Assembly (NCBI GenBank): GCA_023411215.1
Contig: JAEYOY010000065.1
Coordinates: 1-64,000 of the forward strand
Direction of reading: 5' to 3'
Source: Bacillota bacterium
GTDB taxonomy: Bacteria; Bacillota; Clostridia; Lachnospirales; Lachnospiraceae
DNA: 64,000 nt
Below the pieces are notes generated by a model. The model was given only the letters and a program-made list of their open reading frames with translations. It was not told the origin of the DNA and did no database searches. Below are positions 9,146-18,652 of the stretch, in pieces. Made by a program: the position numbers and the translations under genes. Numbering within the stretch: the stretch's first letter is position 1; every line of letters begins with the position of its first letter.

Positions 9146-10123
9146 TTATTTCTTACTAAAGGTAACGATAAAGAGCTCCACACCAATCTTTTCCAGCATG
9201 CGTCCTGTTTTTACCTGTTCTTCTATCTCAGTTCCAAACTCCAAGGCTTCCTTCAGCCTTACTGAAGTAAAATTCTTAGATTGCCCAAGATACTTATTCA
9301 CAGCAAAGGGAGGAACACCTACCTTCTCACTGATTGAGGTTGAATTATAACCCAAACCCTGAAGATTTTTAACCTGAAGCAGTATGTTAAAATGTCGGAT
9401 GATCAGGTACAGAATAGACATTGGCTTCTCCCTAACGGACAGCAAATCATAATATAGTTCCAAAGCTTTACTCTGCTGTTTCGTACCAATTGCATCGATC
9501 ATCAAAAAAATCTTACCTGTGATCTGTGTTGTAACAACCGAGTCAATATCCTCTGGTGTCACCACATCTTTACCGTACGTATAGCTTATTATTTTCTCAA
9601 CCTCATTACAGATATTCACCATATCTGCACCGGTTTTATCCAGTAAATATAGAATAGAGGCTTCTGTAATCCGCTTCTTCTCCTGTTCCAGCAAAGAAGC
9701 CACAAAAAGCTTCAAATTCTGTTCATCTAAACCGTTCATCTCGGATATTGTACCCTTATCCTTGATAAACTTATACAGCTTACTTCGCTTATCAATCTCT
9801 GTCTCCACAAAGATCACAACAGTAGAATCAGGGGTTTGCTCTAAAAGTTCGCTCAGCTCGCTTGCTGTCTTGAATAATCCGCTATTCTCAACAATAATCA
9901 AACGCTTATCGCTAAAAAAAGGCAAAGTTTGCGCTGCTTCGTATATTTTCTTGGGCTCCACATCTTTTCCCTCATAATAAGAAAAATTCATATCGCCGCT
10001 ATCCTGAAGAATTGCTACTTTTAGTTTATCTCGGTACAGCTTCTTCAGATAATCCTCACTACCATAGAGAAGATAGAACTTTTTGAAGCTACCTGTCTTA
10101 ATATGCTCCTTAATTACCTTCAT
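9146..10123 (-). CDS. holA: DNA polymerase III subunit delta
   Basis: The delta subunit of the clamp-loader opens the sliding clamp for loading onto DNA. The protein is 325 aa, normal for the family, starting MKVIKEHIKTGSFKKFYLLY, with the characteristic FYLLYGSEDYL segment near residue 20 and a C-terminal collar region (REKPMSILYLIIRHFNILLQ). The start has GGGAG upstream. It lies in the conserved rpsT/gpr/lepA neighbourhood, here separated from rpsT by the SLH gene and the tRNA. Confidence 0.93.
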   Translation of the reverse strand: MKVIKEHIKTGSFKKFYLLYGSEDYLKKLYRDKLKVAILQDSGDMNFSYYEGKDVEPKKIYEAAQTLPFFSDKRLIIVENSGLFKTASELSELLEQTPDSTVVIFVETEIDKRSKLYKFIKDKGTISEMNGLDEQNLKLFVASLLEQEKKRITEASILYLLDKTGADMVNICNEVEKIISYTYGKDVVTPEDIDSVVTTQITGKIFLMIDAIGTKQQSKALELYYDLLSVREKPMSILYLIIRHFNILLQVKNLQGLGYNSTSISEKVGVPPFAVNKYLGQSKNFTSVRLKEALEFGTEIEEQVKTGRMLEKIGVELFIVTFSKK

Positions 10124-10217
10124 AACTACTTCTCCCGTTTGTCAGAACATTATCTATTCTACCGAATCCCTATGTAAAATGCAAGTAATAAAAATATAAA
10201 TTTATAGTTTGTTTATA

Positions 10218-10874
10218 TTAATCAATGGCTCCGAATCTACTCAAGGGTTTGATTCGAAAAATAGCCCTACCACCGATATTCTCCTTCTTCACATTTCCAA
10301 CATCCACAGAACGACTATCCTTGCTGACGCTTCGATTGTCTCCCATAACAAAATATTCATCCTCGCCAAGGGTAATCGGGCTTTCTGCTCTTCCCGCATC
10401 GGATATCGGATCTTTTCCGTAATGCTCCTCCAGAATCTCACCATTAATGTAGATATCACTGCCGATGATCTGGATTGTCTCTCCGGGCATTCCTATAATT
10501 CTTTTCACATAATACTCTTCATTATCGCGTCCATATGGATAAAAAACAATAATATCAAATCGATCCAGTGCATCAAACCGATAGGATAATTTCTCTACAT
10601 ACAGATGCTCACCGTCATGTAAGGTCTCCGCCATTGATGAACCGTCCACGATTGTTCTTTGAATGACAAAATTCGGAAGAATATAGATGCATACAAATAT
10701 TAAAATGGCATAAAAAATCAGATCATACAAAAATCCTCTTCCGCTACTCTTCTTCTCTGGTTCTGCAATTTCTTCCGTATCCTCAGGTATTCCGATGGGT
10801 AATTCGTTATTCTCCATCTCATCCTGTGCAAGTAGAATATCTTCCTGATAATCCTTGTTATCTGTCGCTTCCAT
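10218..10874 (-). CDS. lepB: Signal peptidase I
   Basis: This membrane-bound Ser/Lys protease removes signal peptides from exported proteins. The 218-aa product has an acidic cytoplasmic N-terminus, one transmembrane segment at about 49-68, then box B IVDGSSMAETL with the catalytic Ser80 and box D YYVKRIIGMPGE with the general-base Lys124; box E is YFVMGDNRSVSKDSR. The usual SSMEPTL is SSMAETL here. The start has GAGGATAG upstream. It is a single-TM, Gram-positive-type enzyme and follows rpoZ on the same strand after a hairpin. Confidence 0.94.
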   Translation of the reverse strand: MEATDNKDYQEDILLAQDEMENNELPIGIPEDTEEIAEPEKKSSGRGFLYDLIFYAILIFVCIYILPNFVIQRTIVDGSSMAETLHDGEHLYVEKLSYRFDALDRFDIIVFYPYGRDNEEYYVKRIIGMPGETIQIIGSDIYINGEILEEHYGKDPISDAGRAESPITLGEDEYFVMGDNRSVSKDSRSVDVGNVKKENIGGRAIFRIKPLSRFGAID

Positions 10875-10975
10875 AATCTATCCTCGATTGGCCTTAGTCT
10901 TAATTACTCCAAGAGGCTCATAAGACACGGTAATCTTCCTTTCCCATTACTGAATGATCCCGTATATAACGATAA

Positions 10976-11008
10976 AGCACCTTCATATAATAATCATATG
11001 AAAGTGCT
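10976..11008 (-). terminator. Hairpin after rpoZ
   Basis: AGCACTTTCATAT and ATATGAAGGTGCT pair almost perfectly on the minus strand, followed by TTTAT. It probably ends the yicC-remA-rpoZ transcript before lepB. Confidence 0.7.
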
Positions 11009-11062
11009 GATGAATTGATATGAAATAATGCTACTTATTCTGAGTCATACTTTCATAGCAGC

Positions 11063-11320
11063 TTATTGTTGATTATCGTTTTCTCTCGTGTCATCATCAC
11101 CAACAATTTTTACCTTGGAGCAATACAACTCTTCAACTGCGATGGACAAAGGCTTGGGATAGGTAACGTCCACTAACGGAACAGAACCATCTATGATCTG
11201 TCTTGCACGTCTGGCAGTTGCAATAACGATGGAATATCTACTGTTAACTACCGGCTGCTCACCGGGCTCTACCTCACTATTTACTACTCTCATTAAATCC
11301 GTATATGATGGATGCAACAT
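11063..11320 (-). CDS. rpoZ: RNA polymerase omega subunit
   Basis: Omega helps fold and assemble the beta' subunit. The 85-aa protein carries the family core NSRYSIVIATARRARQI and starts MLHPSYTDLM, with AAGGAG upstream. It lies 37 nt downstream of remA. In most Firmicutes gmk (guanylate kinase) sits between remA and rpoZ; here it is missing. Confidence 0.93.
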   Translation of the reverse strand: MLHPSYTDLMRVVNSEVEPGEQPVVNSRYSIVIATARRARQIIDGSVPLVDVTYPKPLSIAVEELYCSKVKIVGDDDTRENDNQQ

Positions 11321-11357
11321 ATTATATTTCTCCTTCCTATTGTTACAATTATTAAAT

Positions 11358-11627
11358 CTATTCTACAGCATCTGTATTATCGGATACTTCCTTCTGATTT
11401 ACTCTGCCTGCAATCGTCTCCGGTAACAAGGAGGATAAAATCAGATGACCGCTTTCTGTAACAATCACTGCTTTTGTTCTTCTTCCGCAGGTTGCATCAA
11501 TAGCCATCCCTGTATCCTTTGCTGTTTGCACCATGCGTTTGATCGGCGCTGCTTCCGGACTGATGATACCGATAATTTTACTGGAATTCACAACATTTCC
11601 AAAGCCAACATTCACTAACTTATTCAA
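11358..11627 (-). CDS. remA: Extracellular matrix regulator RemA-like protein (DUF370)
   Basis: RemA-family proteins are small DNA-binding proteins; in Bacillus subtilis RemA activates matrix and osmoprotection genes. The 89-aa product shows the family pattern NVGFGNVVNSSKIIGIISPE and ATCGRRTKAVIVTESGHLILS. The start is a TTG, with GAGG 7 nt upstream. It lies between yicC and rpoZ, as is usual in Firmicutes. Confidence 0.92.
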   Translation of the reverse strand: MNKLVNVGFGNVVNSSKIIGIISPEAAPIKRMVQTAKDTGMAIDATCGRRTKAVIVTESGHLILSSLLPETIAGRVNQKEVSDNTDAVE

Positions 11628-11651
11628 AGTTATTCCTCATTTCTGCCGCTT

Positions 11652-12530
11652 CTATTCAATATTTTGAATCTGCTCTCTCACCTTTTCAATTTCAGTCTTC
11701 AAATCAATTGCTTTATTTGTAACTTCGAGGTCATTTGCCTTAGATAAAATAGTATTGGCTTCGCGATTCATCTCTTGAGCTATAAAATCAAGCTTTCTAC
11801 CTACATTGTCACTTTCATTCAAGGCTTCCTTCATATTAATAATATGTGCACGAAGTCTTACCGTCTCTTCATCAACACAGATCTTATCAGCAAATACGGT
11901 AACCTCGGTGACTAGAATACTTTCCTCTACTTTCGTATCACCCAGCAATTCGCTAACCTTGGCCATCAGCTTGTTACGATATTCCGCAACAATCTCCGGG
12001 GATCTTGTCTCAATAAACTCCACGAGCCTTAACATACTGTCCAGCTTTGCAACAATATCCTGCTTAAGATGTTCTCCCTCGGTAATTCTGGTTTCTACAA
12101 AACGGGCTGCAGCAGTATTCACTGCTTCCTCCACTAATGCCCAGAGCTCCTTCTCATCAATGGTCTGCTCTTCCAGGGTAAATACCTCCGGATATCTGGA
12201 AAGTGCCGAGACACGGATATCGTTCTCAATGCCGAATTCCTTGCTCATCTTCTCCAGATCAGCATAATACTCCTTAGCAAGATCTGCATTATACTTAACA
12301 CATACGTTATTCTCCGTATAGTCTTCGTATGTAATGTAGATATCTATCTTACCTCTCCCAATGTATTTTTTCAATACATTACGGATGCCAGCTTCAAAAA
12401 AACTCAGCTTCTTAGGCATCTTAATAGAAATATCGCAGTATCTGTGATTTACTGCCTTCATCTCAACTGTAATTTTTCGATCAACTCCGGCAATCTCACA
12501 GCGCCCAAAGCCTGTCATACTCTTCAACAT
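11652..12530 (-). CDS. yicC: YicC-family endoribonuclease
   Basis: YicC/YloC proteins are RNases linked to small-RNA turnover and stationary-phase survival. The 292-aa protein begins with the diagnostic MLKSMTGFGR and ends in the family's DUF1732-type C-terminus (GRKLDFIAQEMNREANTILSK). It is the first gene of a yicC-remA-rpoZ cluster with 24- and 37-nt gaps, so co-transcription is likely. Confidence 0.93.
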   Translation of the reverse strand: MLKSMTGFGRCEIAGVDRKITVEMKAVNHRYCDISIKMPKKLSFFEAGIRNVLKKYIGRGKIDIYITYEDYTENNVCVKYNADLAKEYYADLEKMSKEFGIENDIRVSALSRYPEVFTLEEQTIDEKELWALVEEAVNTAAARFVETRITEGEHLKQDIVAKLDSMLRLVEFIETRSPEIVAEYRNKLMAKVSELLGDTKVEESILVTEVTVFADKICVDEETVRLRAHIINMKEALNESDNVGRKLDFIAQEMNREANTILSKANDLEVTNKAIDLKTEIEKVREQIQNIE

Positions 12531-12685
12531 AAGCTACACTCTTTCATGTTTGATAATGATCATCCATCAAACCTTTTATAAATTCTATTATACCTCTTTT
12601 TATATATATCCAATTAATTATAAATGAAATACCAAAACAAGTCAAGATACTGTGGAGATTGTTTTTCATCCTTCCTATCATGAAC

Positions 12686-12736
12686 AAAAAGAACCTTATT
12701 CGAAGTAGGTTGCAGCCATTCATTCGAATAAGGTCC
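12686..12736 (-). terminator. cysK terminator
   Basis: On the minus strand GGACCTTATTCGAA pairs with TTCGAATAAGGTTC across an 18-nt loop, then TTTTTG. It lies 60 nt after the cysK stop. Confidence 0.88.
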
Positions 12737-12798
12737 TCTTATCTATTCATTGCAGCTATAGTTGTGAAGCGTGCATTCTATCATTTATATATACCTTA

Positions 12799-13731
12799 TT
12801 ATTCGGCAAACATTACAGTTGACAGATATCTTTCACCGGTATCCGGAAGAAGTACCACGATAGTCTTACCTGCATTCTCCGGTCTTTTTGCCACCTGAGA
12901 TGCTGCCCATAAGGCTGCGCCTGAGGAGATACCCACCAGCACACCTTCTTTTTTGGCAATTTCTCTTCCTGTTTCAAAGGCCGCATCATTTGTTACAGTA
13001 ATAATCTCATCATATATCTTGGTATTTAGAGTGTCCGGTACAAAACCAGCACCAATACCCTGGATCTTATGAGCTCCAGCTCGTTTCTCTGACAATACTG
13101 GTGAATCCGCGGGTTCTACTGCGATAATTTTCACATCTGGCTTCTTGGAACGGAGATATGCTCCAACACCGGAGATTGTACCGCCGGTACCAATTCCAGC
13201 CACAAAGATATCAACTTCTCCTTCTGTATCATCCCAAATTTCAACACCAGTTGTCTCCTCATGGACCTTCGGATTATTTGGATTCTCAAACTGAGATGGA
13301 ATAAAGCTATTTGGTGTGGATTCCTTTAATTCTTTTGCCTTCTCAATCGCACCTTTCATTCCTTTCGCACCTTCCGTTAATACCAGTTCTGCACCATAGG
13401 CCTTCATCAGATTTCTACGTTCAATACTCATGGTTTCCGGCATTGCGATTAAAAGCTTTAAACCATAGCTGGCGCAAACACTTGCCAAACCAATCCCTGT
13501 ATTGCCGCTGGTAGGCTCAATAATTGTGGTATTCTGATCGATCTCTCCACTTTTAAATGCCTCTTCGATCATCTTCTTAGCAATACGGTCTTTTACACTA
13601 CCGCCTGGATTAAAATACTCCAGCTTTGCCACAATCTTTGCTCCAAGTTCATGCTGCCTATTATAGTTGGTCAGCTCTAGTAAAGGTGTTTTACCAATCA
13701 ATTCTGTAATTCTCTTCTTATACTCTGCCAT
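12799..13731 (-). CDS. cysK: Cysteine synthase (O-acetylserine thiol-lyase)
   Basis: CysK makes L-cysteine from O-acetylserine and sulfide using PLP. The protein is 310 aa. PLP binds Lys47 in NPGGSVKDRI; the phosphate loop GTGGTISG and the substrate loop TSGNTG are present, and the C-terminal LLPDTGERYLST is typical of CysK. The start has AGGAGATAAAT upstream. It lies 76 nt downstream of metY on the same strand, with no terminator seen between, so the two probably form an operon below an Rrf2 regulator. Confidence 0.96.
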   Translation of the reverse strand: MAEYKKRITELIGKTPLLELTNYNRQHELGAKIVAKLEYFNPGGSVKDRIAKKMIEEAFKSGEIDQNTTIIEPTSGNTGIGLASVCASYGLKLLIAMPETMSIERRNLMKAYGAELVLTEGAKGMKGAIEKAKELKESTPNSFIPSQFENPNNPKVHEETTGVEIWDDTEGEVDIFVAGIGTGGTISGVGAYLRSKKPDVKIIAVEPADSPVLSEKRAGAHKIQGIGAGFVPDTLNTKIYDEIITVTNDAAFETGREIAKKEGVLVGISSGAALWAASQVAKRPENAGKTIVVLLPDTGERYLSTVMFAE

Positions 13732-13807
13732 ATTTATCTCCTATTCTCTGCTTTAAGCAGCTATCGATTCTATTTATATATTATTCTCTATTATAAATTA
13801 TTATCTA

Positions 13808-15097
13808 TTATATATTATCAAATGCATTTGCTAAATCATCAAGAATATCCTCTATGTGTTCTGTTCCGACGGATAAGCGTATGGTATTCGGATGAATACC
13901 GGAAGCCAACAATTCCTCTTCGTTCATCTGTGAATGCGTCGTACTTGCCGGATGGATTACCAAGGATTTTACATCTGCTACATTTGCTAATAACGAAAAA
14001 ATCTGCAAATGATCGATGAATTTCTTAGCTACTGCTGAATCCCCTTTTATCTCAAAAGTAAAGATAGAGCCTGCTCCCTTCGGGAAATATTCCTGATATA
14101 ATGGATGGTAGGGATTATCCTGTAAGGAAGGATGATTTACCTTCTCCACCTTCGGATGCTTACTTAGGAAGTCAACTACCTTTAACGCATTCTCCACGTG
14201 ACGTTCCACGCGAAGAGATAGAGTTTCCAAACCTTGTAGGAACAGGAAGGAGTGGAAGGGACTAATCGTCGACCCTGTATCTCTCATTAGGGTAACCCGT
14301 ATTTTAATGATATAAGCCAGTGCGCCAACCGCCTTTGTAAATTGCACTCCGTGATAGCTGGGATTCGGTTCCGTTAAGGAAGGGAATCTGCCGGAGGCCT
14401 CCCAATCGAATTTACCACTGTCAATGATAACTCCACCTATCGTAGTCCCGTGACCGCCTATGAATTTTGTTGCGGAATGTACTACAACATCTGCTCCGTA
14501 TTCGATGGGACGAAGTAGGTATGGTGTTGCAAAGGTATTATCTACAATCAAAGGTAATTTATTACGATGTGCAATTTCTGCAACTTTCTTTATATCAATA
14601 ATACTGGAATTGGGATTTCCTAAGCTTTCAATAAAAATAGCCTTCGTATTCTCCTTAATGGCTTTTTCGAAATTCTCCGGATCATCACCATCGACAAAGG
14701 TGGTAGTTATACCAAAATCGGGTAAGGTATTAGCAAACAGATTATATGTACCTCCATAAATCGTTTGTGCAGAGATAATATGATCTCCGGCATGAGCGAT
14801 ATTCTGAATGGCATATGTGACTGCTGCCGCTCCTGAGGAGGTGGCCATTGCCGCAATTCCGCCTTCTAAGGCAGCAATTCTCTGTTCAAACACATCGGAG
14901 GTAGGGTTCATTAATCTAGTATAGATATTACCGCCTTCACTAAGATTAAATCTTCGCTCTGCCTGTGCACAGTCATCAAATACATAAGAGGCTGTTTGAT
15001 AGATCGGAACACTTCTCGCTCCGGTTGCACTATCCGGTTTTTCCTGCCCTGCATGAAGCTGCAAGGTTTCAAAATGTAATTTCTTTTCCTTCGCCAT
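13808..15097 (-). CDS. metY: O-acetylhomoserine sulfhydrylase
   Basis: MetY (O-acetylhomoserine aminocarboxypropyltransferase) is a PLP enzyme that turns O-acetylhomoserine plus sulfide into homocysteine. At 429 aa it has the long form typical of MetY rather than the ~380-aa MetB/MetC. The PLP lysine is Lys211 in VVHSATKFIGGHG, and ETLSLRVERHVENA and SVGTEHIEDI are family segments. CGGAGGG precedes the ATG. With cysK it lets the cell fix sulfide into both sulfur amino acids. Confidence 0.94.
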   Translation of the reverse strand: MAKEKKLHFETLQLHAGQEKPDSATGARSVPIYQTASYVFDDCAQAERRFNLSEGGNIYTRLMNPTSDVFEQRIAALEGGIAAMATSSGAAAVTYAIQNIAHAGDHIISAQTIYGGTYNLFANTLPDFGITTTFVDGDDPENFEKAIKENTKAIFIESLGNPNSSIIDIKKVAEIAHRNKLPLIVDNTFATPYLLRPIEYGADVVVHSATKFIGGHGTTIGGVIIDSGKFDWEASGRFPSLTEPNPSYHGVQFTKAVGALAYIIKIRVTLMRDTGSTISPFHSFLFLQGLETLSLRVERHVENALKVVDFLSKHPKVEKVNHPSLQDNPYHPLYQEYFPKGAGSIFTFEIKGDSAVAKKFIDHLQIFSLLANVADVKSLVIHPASTTHSQMNEEELLASGIHPNTIRLSVGTEHIEDILDDLANAFDNI

Positions 15098-15233
15098 AAA
15101 TTACCCTCCGTTATTCTTTTTATCACTAGATCTAAACTTCTATTGTTACTCCTGTTTCTTTACCAATTTGTGTTTCAAATTCAAATTCCATAGTATTCAT
15201 AGTGTATTACTAGGTATTATGTGGATTGCTATT

Positions 15234-15263
15234 ATCATATACTTACAAGGGTTGTTTTGTCAA
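15234..15263 (-). promoter_or_regulatory. Promoter for metY-cysK
   Basis: TTGACA (15258-15263) and TATGAT (15234-15239) are 18 bp apart on the minus strand, about 137 nt upstream of metY. The leader is AT-rich; no S-box or T-box core is visible. The Rrf2 regulator encoded just upstream is a candidate to bind here (inference). Confidence 0.65.
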
Positions 15264-15385
15264 TAGATAATTGAGAATTTATTCGAATTATTTTTCACCT
15301 GTTATTTTCCGGACCGTTTTTCCGGTCATCGATTCTCTAACTAACACTATACGCTGTGATCCATCAAAAATGCCGATCAGATACT

Positions 15386-15418
15386 AAAACAGGAAGTGCA
15401 ATATTACACTCCCTGTTA
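15386..15418 (-). terminator. Terminator of the Rrf2 regulator gene
   Basis: AACAGGGAGTG and CACTTCCTGTT pair (one mismatch) around AATATTG, followed by a short T-run, 11 nt after the stop codon. Confidence 0.75.
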
Positions 15419-15428
15419 ATCATATTAC

Positions 15429-15863
15429 CTATATTGAAAAATCATACGGTATACTATTCAATTGACGATCCACAAGATCCTGAAGTGTAATCCGATCAAC
15501 TACGGAACAGATTGCTTCATATAGCTCCTGCCAAACTTCCTTGGTTACACAGTGTCCATTTCTACTGCATTCTCCTTCGTCTTCAAGACAATCAATAGGA
15601 ACAAGACTTCCCTCTGTCAACCTCAATATCATGCCAACTGTATATTCTACCGGCTCCTTAGCGAGGCGATAACCTCCTTGAGCTCCCCGGATACTTTTAA
15701 CATAACCAGCTCGATTAAGCAAGGAAATTATCTGTTCCAGATATTTTTCGCTAATCTCCTGCCTGGCTGCTATGCTTTTTATCGTAATATACTCACCGGT
15801 ATTATTTAATGCCAGATCCAACATGAGTCTCAGTGCATATCTTCCTTTTGTTGATATCTTCAT
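15429..15863 (-). CDS. Rrf2-family transcriptional regulator (CymR/IscR type)
   Basis: This is a 144-aa winged-helix regulator. The N-terminus MKISTKGRYALRLMLDLA and the wing GAQGGYRLAK are classic Rrf2. Three cysteines occur in DCLEDEGECSRNGHC, spaced C-x6-C-x5-C, close to the 2Fe-2S ligand set of IscR (C-x5-C-x5-C). B. subtilis CymR, the cysteine-metabolism master regulator, lacks that cluster. Its position directly upstream of metY-cysK suggests control of sulfur assimilation, possibly tuned by Fe-S status. Whether it holds a cluster is not known from sequence. Confidence 0.88.
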   Translation of the reverse strand: MKISTKGRYALRLMLDLALNNTGEYITIKSIAARQEISEKYLEQIISLLNRAGYVKSIRGAQGGYRLAKEPVEYTVGMILRLTEGSLVPIDCLEDEGECSRNGHCVTKEVWQELYEAICSVVDRITLQDLVDRQLNSIPYDFSI

Positions 15864-15958
15864 AGCAAAACCTCCTTAGTATCCCTAACTGGATATTTAC
15901 TACTATATTAACATAGGTTTTGTATGAATTCAATGGTAGCTTTTCCTACTGTTTGCAT

Positions 15959-18544
15959 TTACGATAGTTTGGTTTCCTTTAATAGCCTTCGAAATAGTTT
16001 AACGATATCATACCATATGACTGCTGCAAGGGACAATGCAATCGCAATCAGCAGTTTGGAAAAGCTCAAAGGAGCAAACCCGAATTTATCATGCAGGGGT
16101 GTGTATATCATAACAAATAAACCGATTATTATGATCAGATTGATACACCAAATCCCTTTTTCATTTTTTAATCTTTTTACTGTAGCTATAAATGATTCTG
16201 TTTCCGAACAGTTAATTAGAACAAGAAGTATGCTAGATAGCACCAGAACGACAAAGCCACAGGTTCTTGCTGTAGCTGCAGTGTAGCCTTGATTCAGTGT
16301 TCCTAAATATAGTAAAAAGGATGCCAAGAATACCATGATGCCTTGAAGGATGCTTTTCATGAATATTTGCCCTGTTATCAGTCCTCGAGATCTGCTACGG
16401 GGAGGCTTACTCATTATATCAGGTTCTGCCGGCTGATGCTCCAGTATAATAGACACCGTCGGATTCATCACCATCTCCAGAAGCACGATATGCAGAGGCA
16501 TCAAAAGTAGTTCGTCTGGTTTAATACCCACTAAGGGTGCAATCAGGCATATCAGAGCAATCGGTATATGAAATGCCAGAACATAAGCCACGGTTTTACG
16601 GATATTTGAATAAATCCGTCGCCCATCCCGAATGGTATCAAGTATCGTATTGAAATTATCATCCAATAAGATTAAATCAGCTGCTTCTCTGGACACCTCA
16701 CTACCATTCTTACCCATTGAGATTCCAATATCCGCAACCTTTAAGGCTGTAGAATCGTTTACACCGTCACCGATCATTGCGACTACCTCGCCTCTATCCT
16801 TCAGAGCCTTTACAATTCTCATCTTATGATGAGGCATTACTCTTGCATAGATATTACATTCTGATACCTTCTTCAATAATTCAGTCTCTGATAGCGATTC
16901 TATCTCATCACCGGTCATTATTTGTTGTGAGTTCCTTATTCCAACCTGCTCCGCGATAGATAGTGCAGTAATCGGATGATCACCTGTAATCATAATGATT
17001 CGAATTCCAGCCTTATAGCAGGATATTAATCCATCGGATACTGCCTCTCTTGGTGGATCTTCTAATGCAAGCATTCCGCGAAAGCATAGACTGCGTTCTG
17101 ACAGTTTCTCCGGAAGAGCCTCCTCCTGAGTCAATTCGCTGTCTGCTATTGCAATCACCTTACATCCCTTAGAAGAATATTCAAGTAGCTTATTCTCTAA
17201 TCCTCTCTGCTCCTCCTCCGATAGATCGGATAATGCTAGGATGACCTCCGGACTACCTTTGGCAGCCAGTAATCGTTTTGTTCCTTTTTGCCACAGCTGC
17301 CCTGTTGCTTTTATTTCGTTGGAAAAGGGATACTCCTTCAGTATTCTGTAGTCCTCTTTTACTAAAGAACAGGCCATGACTTCCTTTTTACTTTCAGCCT
17401 CCTCCTTAGTTTCCATTCTATCTATGCAACAACTACACAATTGCTCACCATAATTCAATATTGCTTTTTCCACAGCATCGCCGGATTCTTTGCGACACGC
17501 AAGAGACAAAACCCTGCAAAACTTATCTCCCTGGACTTTAGGAATATAAGCATCCGCTACCTGCATACAATTCTGAGTAATGGTTCCCGTCTTATCCATA
17601 CACAGCACCGAGACAGCTCCTAAGGTCTCAACAGAGGATAAACGTCTTACCAATGCCTTTTTTTTCACAAGTCTTAGCGCACCCATGGAAAAATAGACCG
17701 ATAAAATTACCGGAAATTCACCTGGTACCATGGATAGAGCCAATACTACTCCGGCCAGCATACTATGAATGATACGTTCAGACATTATAAAATCAGAAAG
17801 ATTAATAAAGGTAACCGTACTTACCAGTACAAATAAGATCAATGCAAAGTAAGTGCACTGCTTTGCAAGCTGTTTCAGCTGATGTTGTAAAAGAGAGCTC
17901 TCACTATCAATCGTTATAAGCTTCTCAGCTAATCTGCCATAGTCTGTATCGTTGCCGATCCGGTCAACAATCATCCGTCCGGAACCGAGACATACCATAG
18001 TCTCTGTATAGCAGTAATTAGTGCTACGATATTCTTTGTTTCCCTCTTTCCTCGATTTTACTAATACTTCCTTCATTACAGGAATTGATTCTCCTGTAAG
18101 TATACTCTCATCAACACTTAAACCGTTGCAGGTAATCAAATGCCCATCAGCAGGTATCTTAACTCCTTCCTCAAGAAGTACCAGGTCACCGGGTACCAGA
18201 TCTTCTTTTAGGATCAGATACTTTTTCCCTTCCCGAATCACCTCTACCCTTGGTGATGTAATATCTTTTAGTTTTTTTAAAACATTTCCAGTTCTGATAT
18301 CTTGAAATAGATCAATTCCGATGACAAAGATAACAAAGGATATCATAACAATTCCATCCACGGTCTCCCCGAGAACAAAATAGATTAGCGCTGAGGTTGC
18401 TAATATTAAATAAATCGGCTCCGCACAGATGTGCAGCAGATACTTTCGAATTTTTCCCCTTCTTTTTATCGAAATAACATTCTTCCCAAACTTTTTCTCA
18501 CGTTCCTTTGCTTCCTTCATCGTCAACCCTATCTGGTCTGTCAT
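15959..18544 (-). CDS. Cation-translocating P-type ATPase, riboswitch-controlled metal exporter
   Basis: This 861-aa pump has the full P-type layout: actuator loop LTGES (149-153), phosphorylated Asp317 in DKTGTIT, MITGDHPITA and MIGDGVND hinge motifs, and a C-terminal cation ATPase domain with several membrane spans. The TM4 metal-site motif is SMVPGEFPVIL (271-281), unlike the SPC of CoaT or CPx of copper pumps, and closer to P2-like bacterial pumps. No N-terminal heavy-metal domain is present. AAGGAGG precedes the ATG. The leader carries a NiCo riboswitch, so the likely cargo is Co2+, Ni2+ or Fe2+ exported when in excess; the cargo is inferred from the riboswitch, not the protein. Confidence 0.88.
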   Translation of the reverse strand: MTDQIGLTMKEAKEREKKFGKNVISIKRRGKIRKYLLHICAEPIYLILATSALIYFVLGETVDGIVMISFVIFVIGIDLFQDIRTGNVLKKLKDITSPRVEVIREGKKYLILKEDLVPGDLVLLEEGVKIPADGHLITCNGLSVDESILTGESIPVMKEVLVKSRKEGNKEYRSTNYCYTETMVCLGSGRMIVDRIGNDTDYGRLAEKLITIDSESSLLQHQLKQLAKQCTYFALILFVLVSTVTFINLSDFIMSERIIHSMLAGVVLALSMVPGEFPVILSVYFSMGALRLVKKKALVRRLSSVETLGAVSVLCMDKTGTITQNCMQVADAYIPKVQGDKFCRVLSLACRKESGDAVEKAILNYGEQLCSCCIDRMETKEEAESKKEVMACSLVKEDYRILKEYPFSNEIKATGQLWQKGTKRLLAAKGSPEVILALSDLSEEEQRGLENKLLEYSSKGCKVIAIADSELTQEEALPEKLSERSLCFRGMLALEDPPREAVSDGLISCYKAGIRIIMITGDHPITALSIAEQVGIRNSQQIMTGDEIESLSETELLKKVSECNIYARVMPHHKMRIVKALKDRGEVVAMIGDGVNDSTALKVADIGISMGKNGSEVSREAADLILLDDNFNTILDTIRDGRRIYSNIRKTVAYVLAFHIPIALICLIAPLVGIKPDELLLMPLHIVLLEMVMNPTVSIILEHQPAEPDIMSKPPRSRSRGLITGQIFMKSILQGIMVFLASFLLYLGTLNQGYTAATARTCGFVVLVLSSILLVLINCSETESFIATVKRLKNEKGIWCINLIIIIGLFVMIYTPLHDKFGFAPLSFSKLLIAIALSLAAVIWYDIVKLFRRLLKETKLS

Positions 18545-18600
18545 TTACGTTACCTCCTTAAATCAAGGCAATGCATAGGCAGATGTGTGTCCGAGGGCAG

Positions 18601-18652
18601 AAAAAGGCCTGTGGAACACATATATCAGTAATGCTACTCTGTCCCACAGGTC
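18601..18652 (-). terminator. Riboswitch-controlled terminator
   Basis: On the minus strand CCTGTGG pairs with CCACAGG, followed by CCTTTTT. The 5' arm is the same CTGTGG used by the final stem and core of the NiCo aptamer just upstream, so aptamer folding and termination are mutually exclusive. This implies read-through when metal is bound. Confidence 0.85.

Noticed and set aside
15098..15233. S-box (SAM) or T-box leader ahead of metY-cysK
   Set aside because: No conserved core, no T-box sequence and no terminator fold was visible in the leader.
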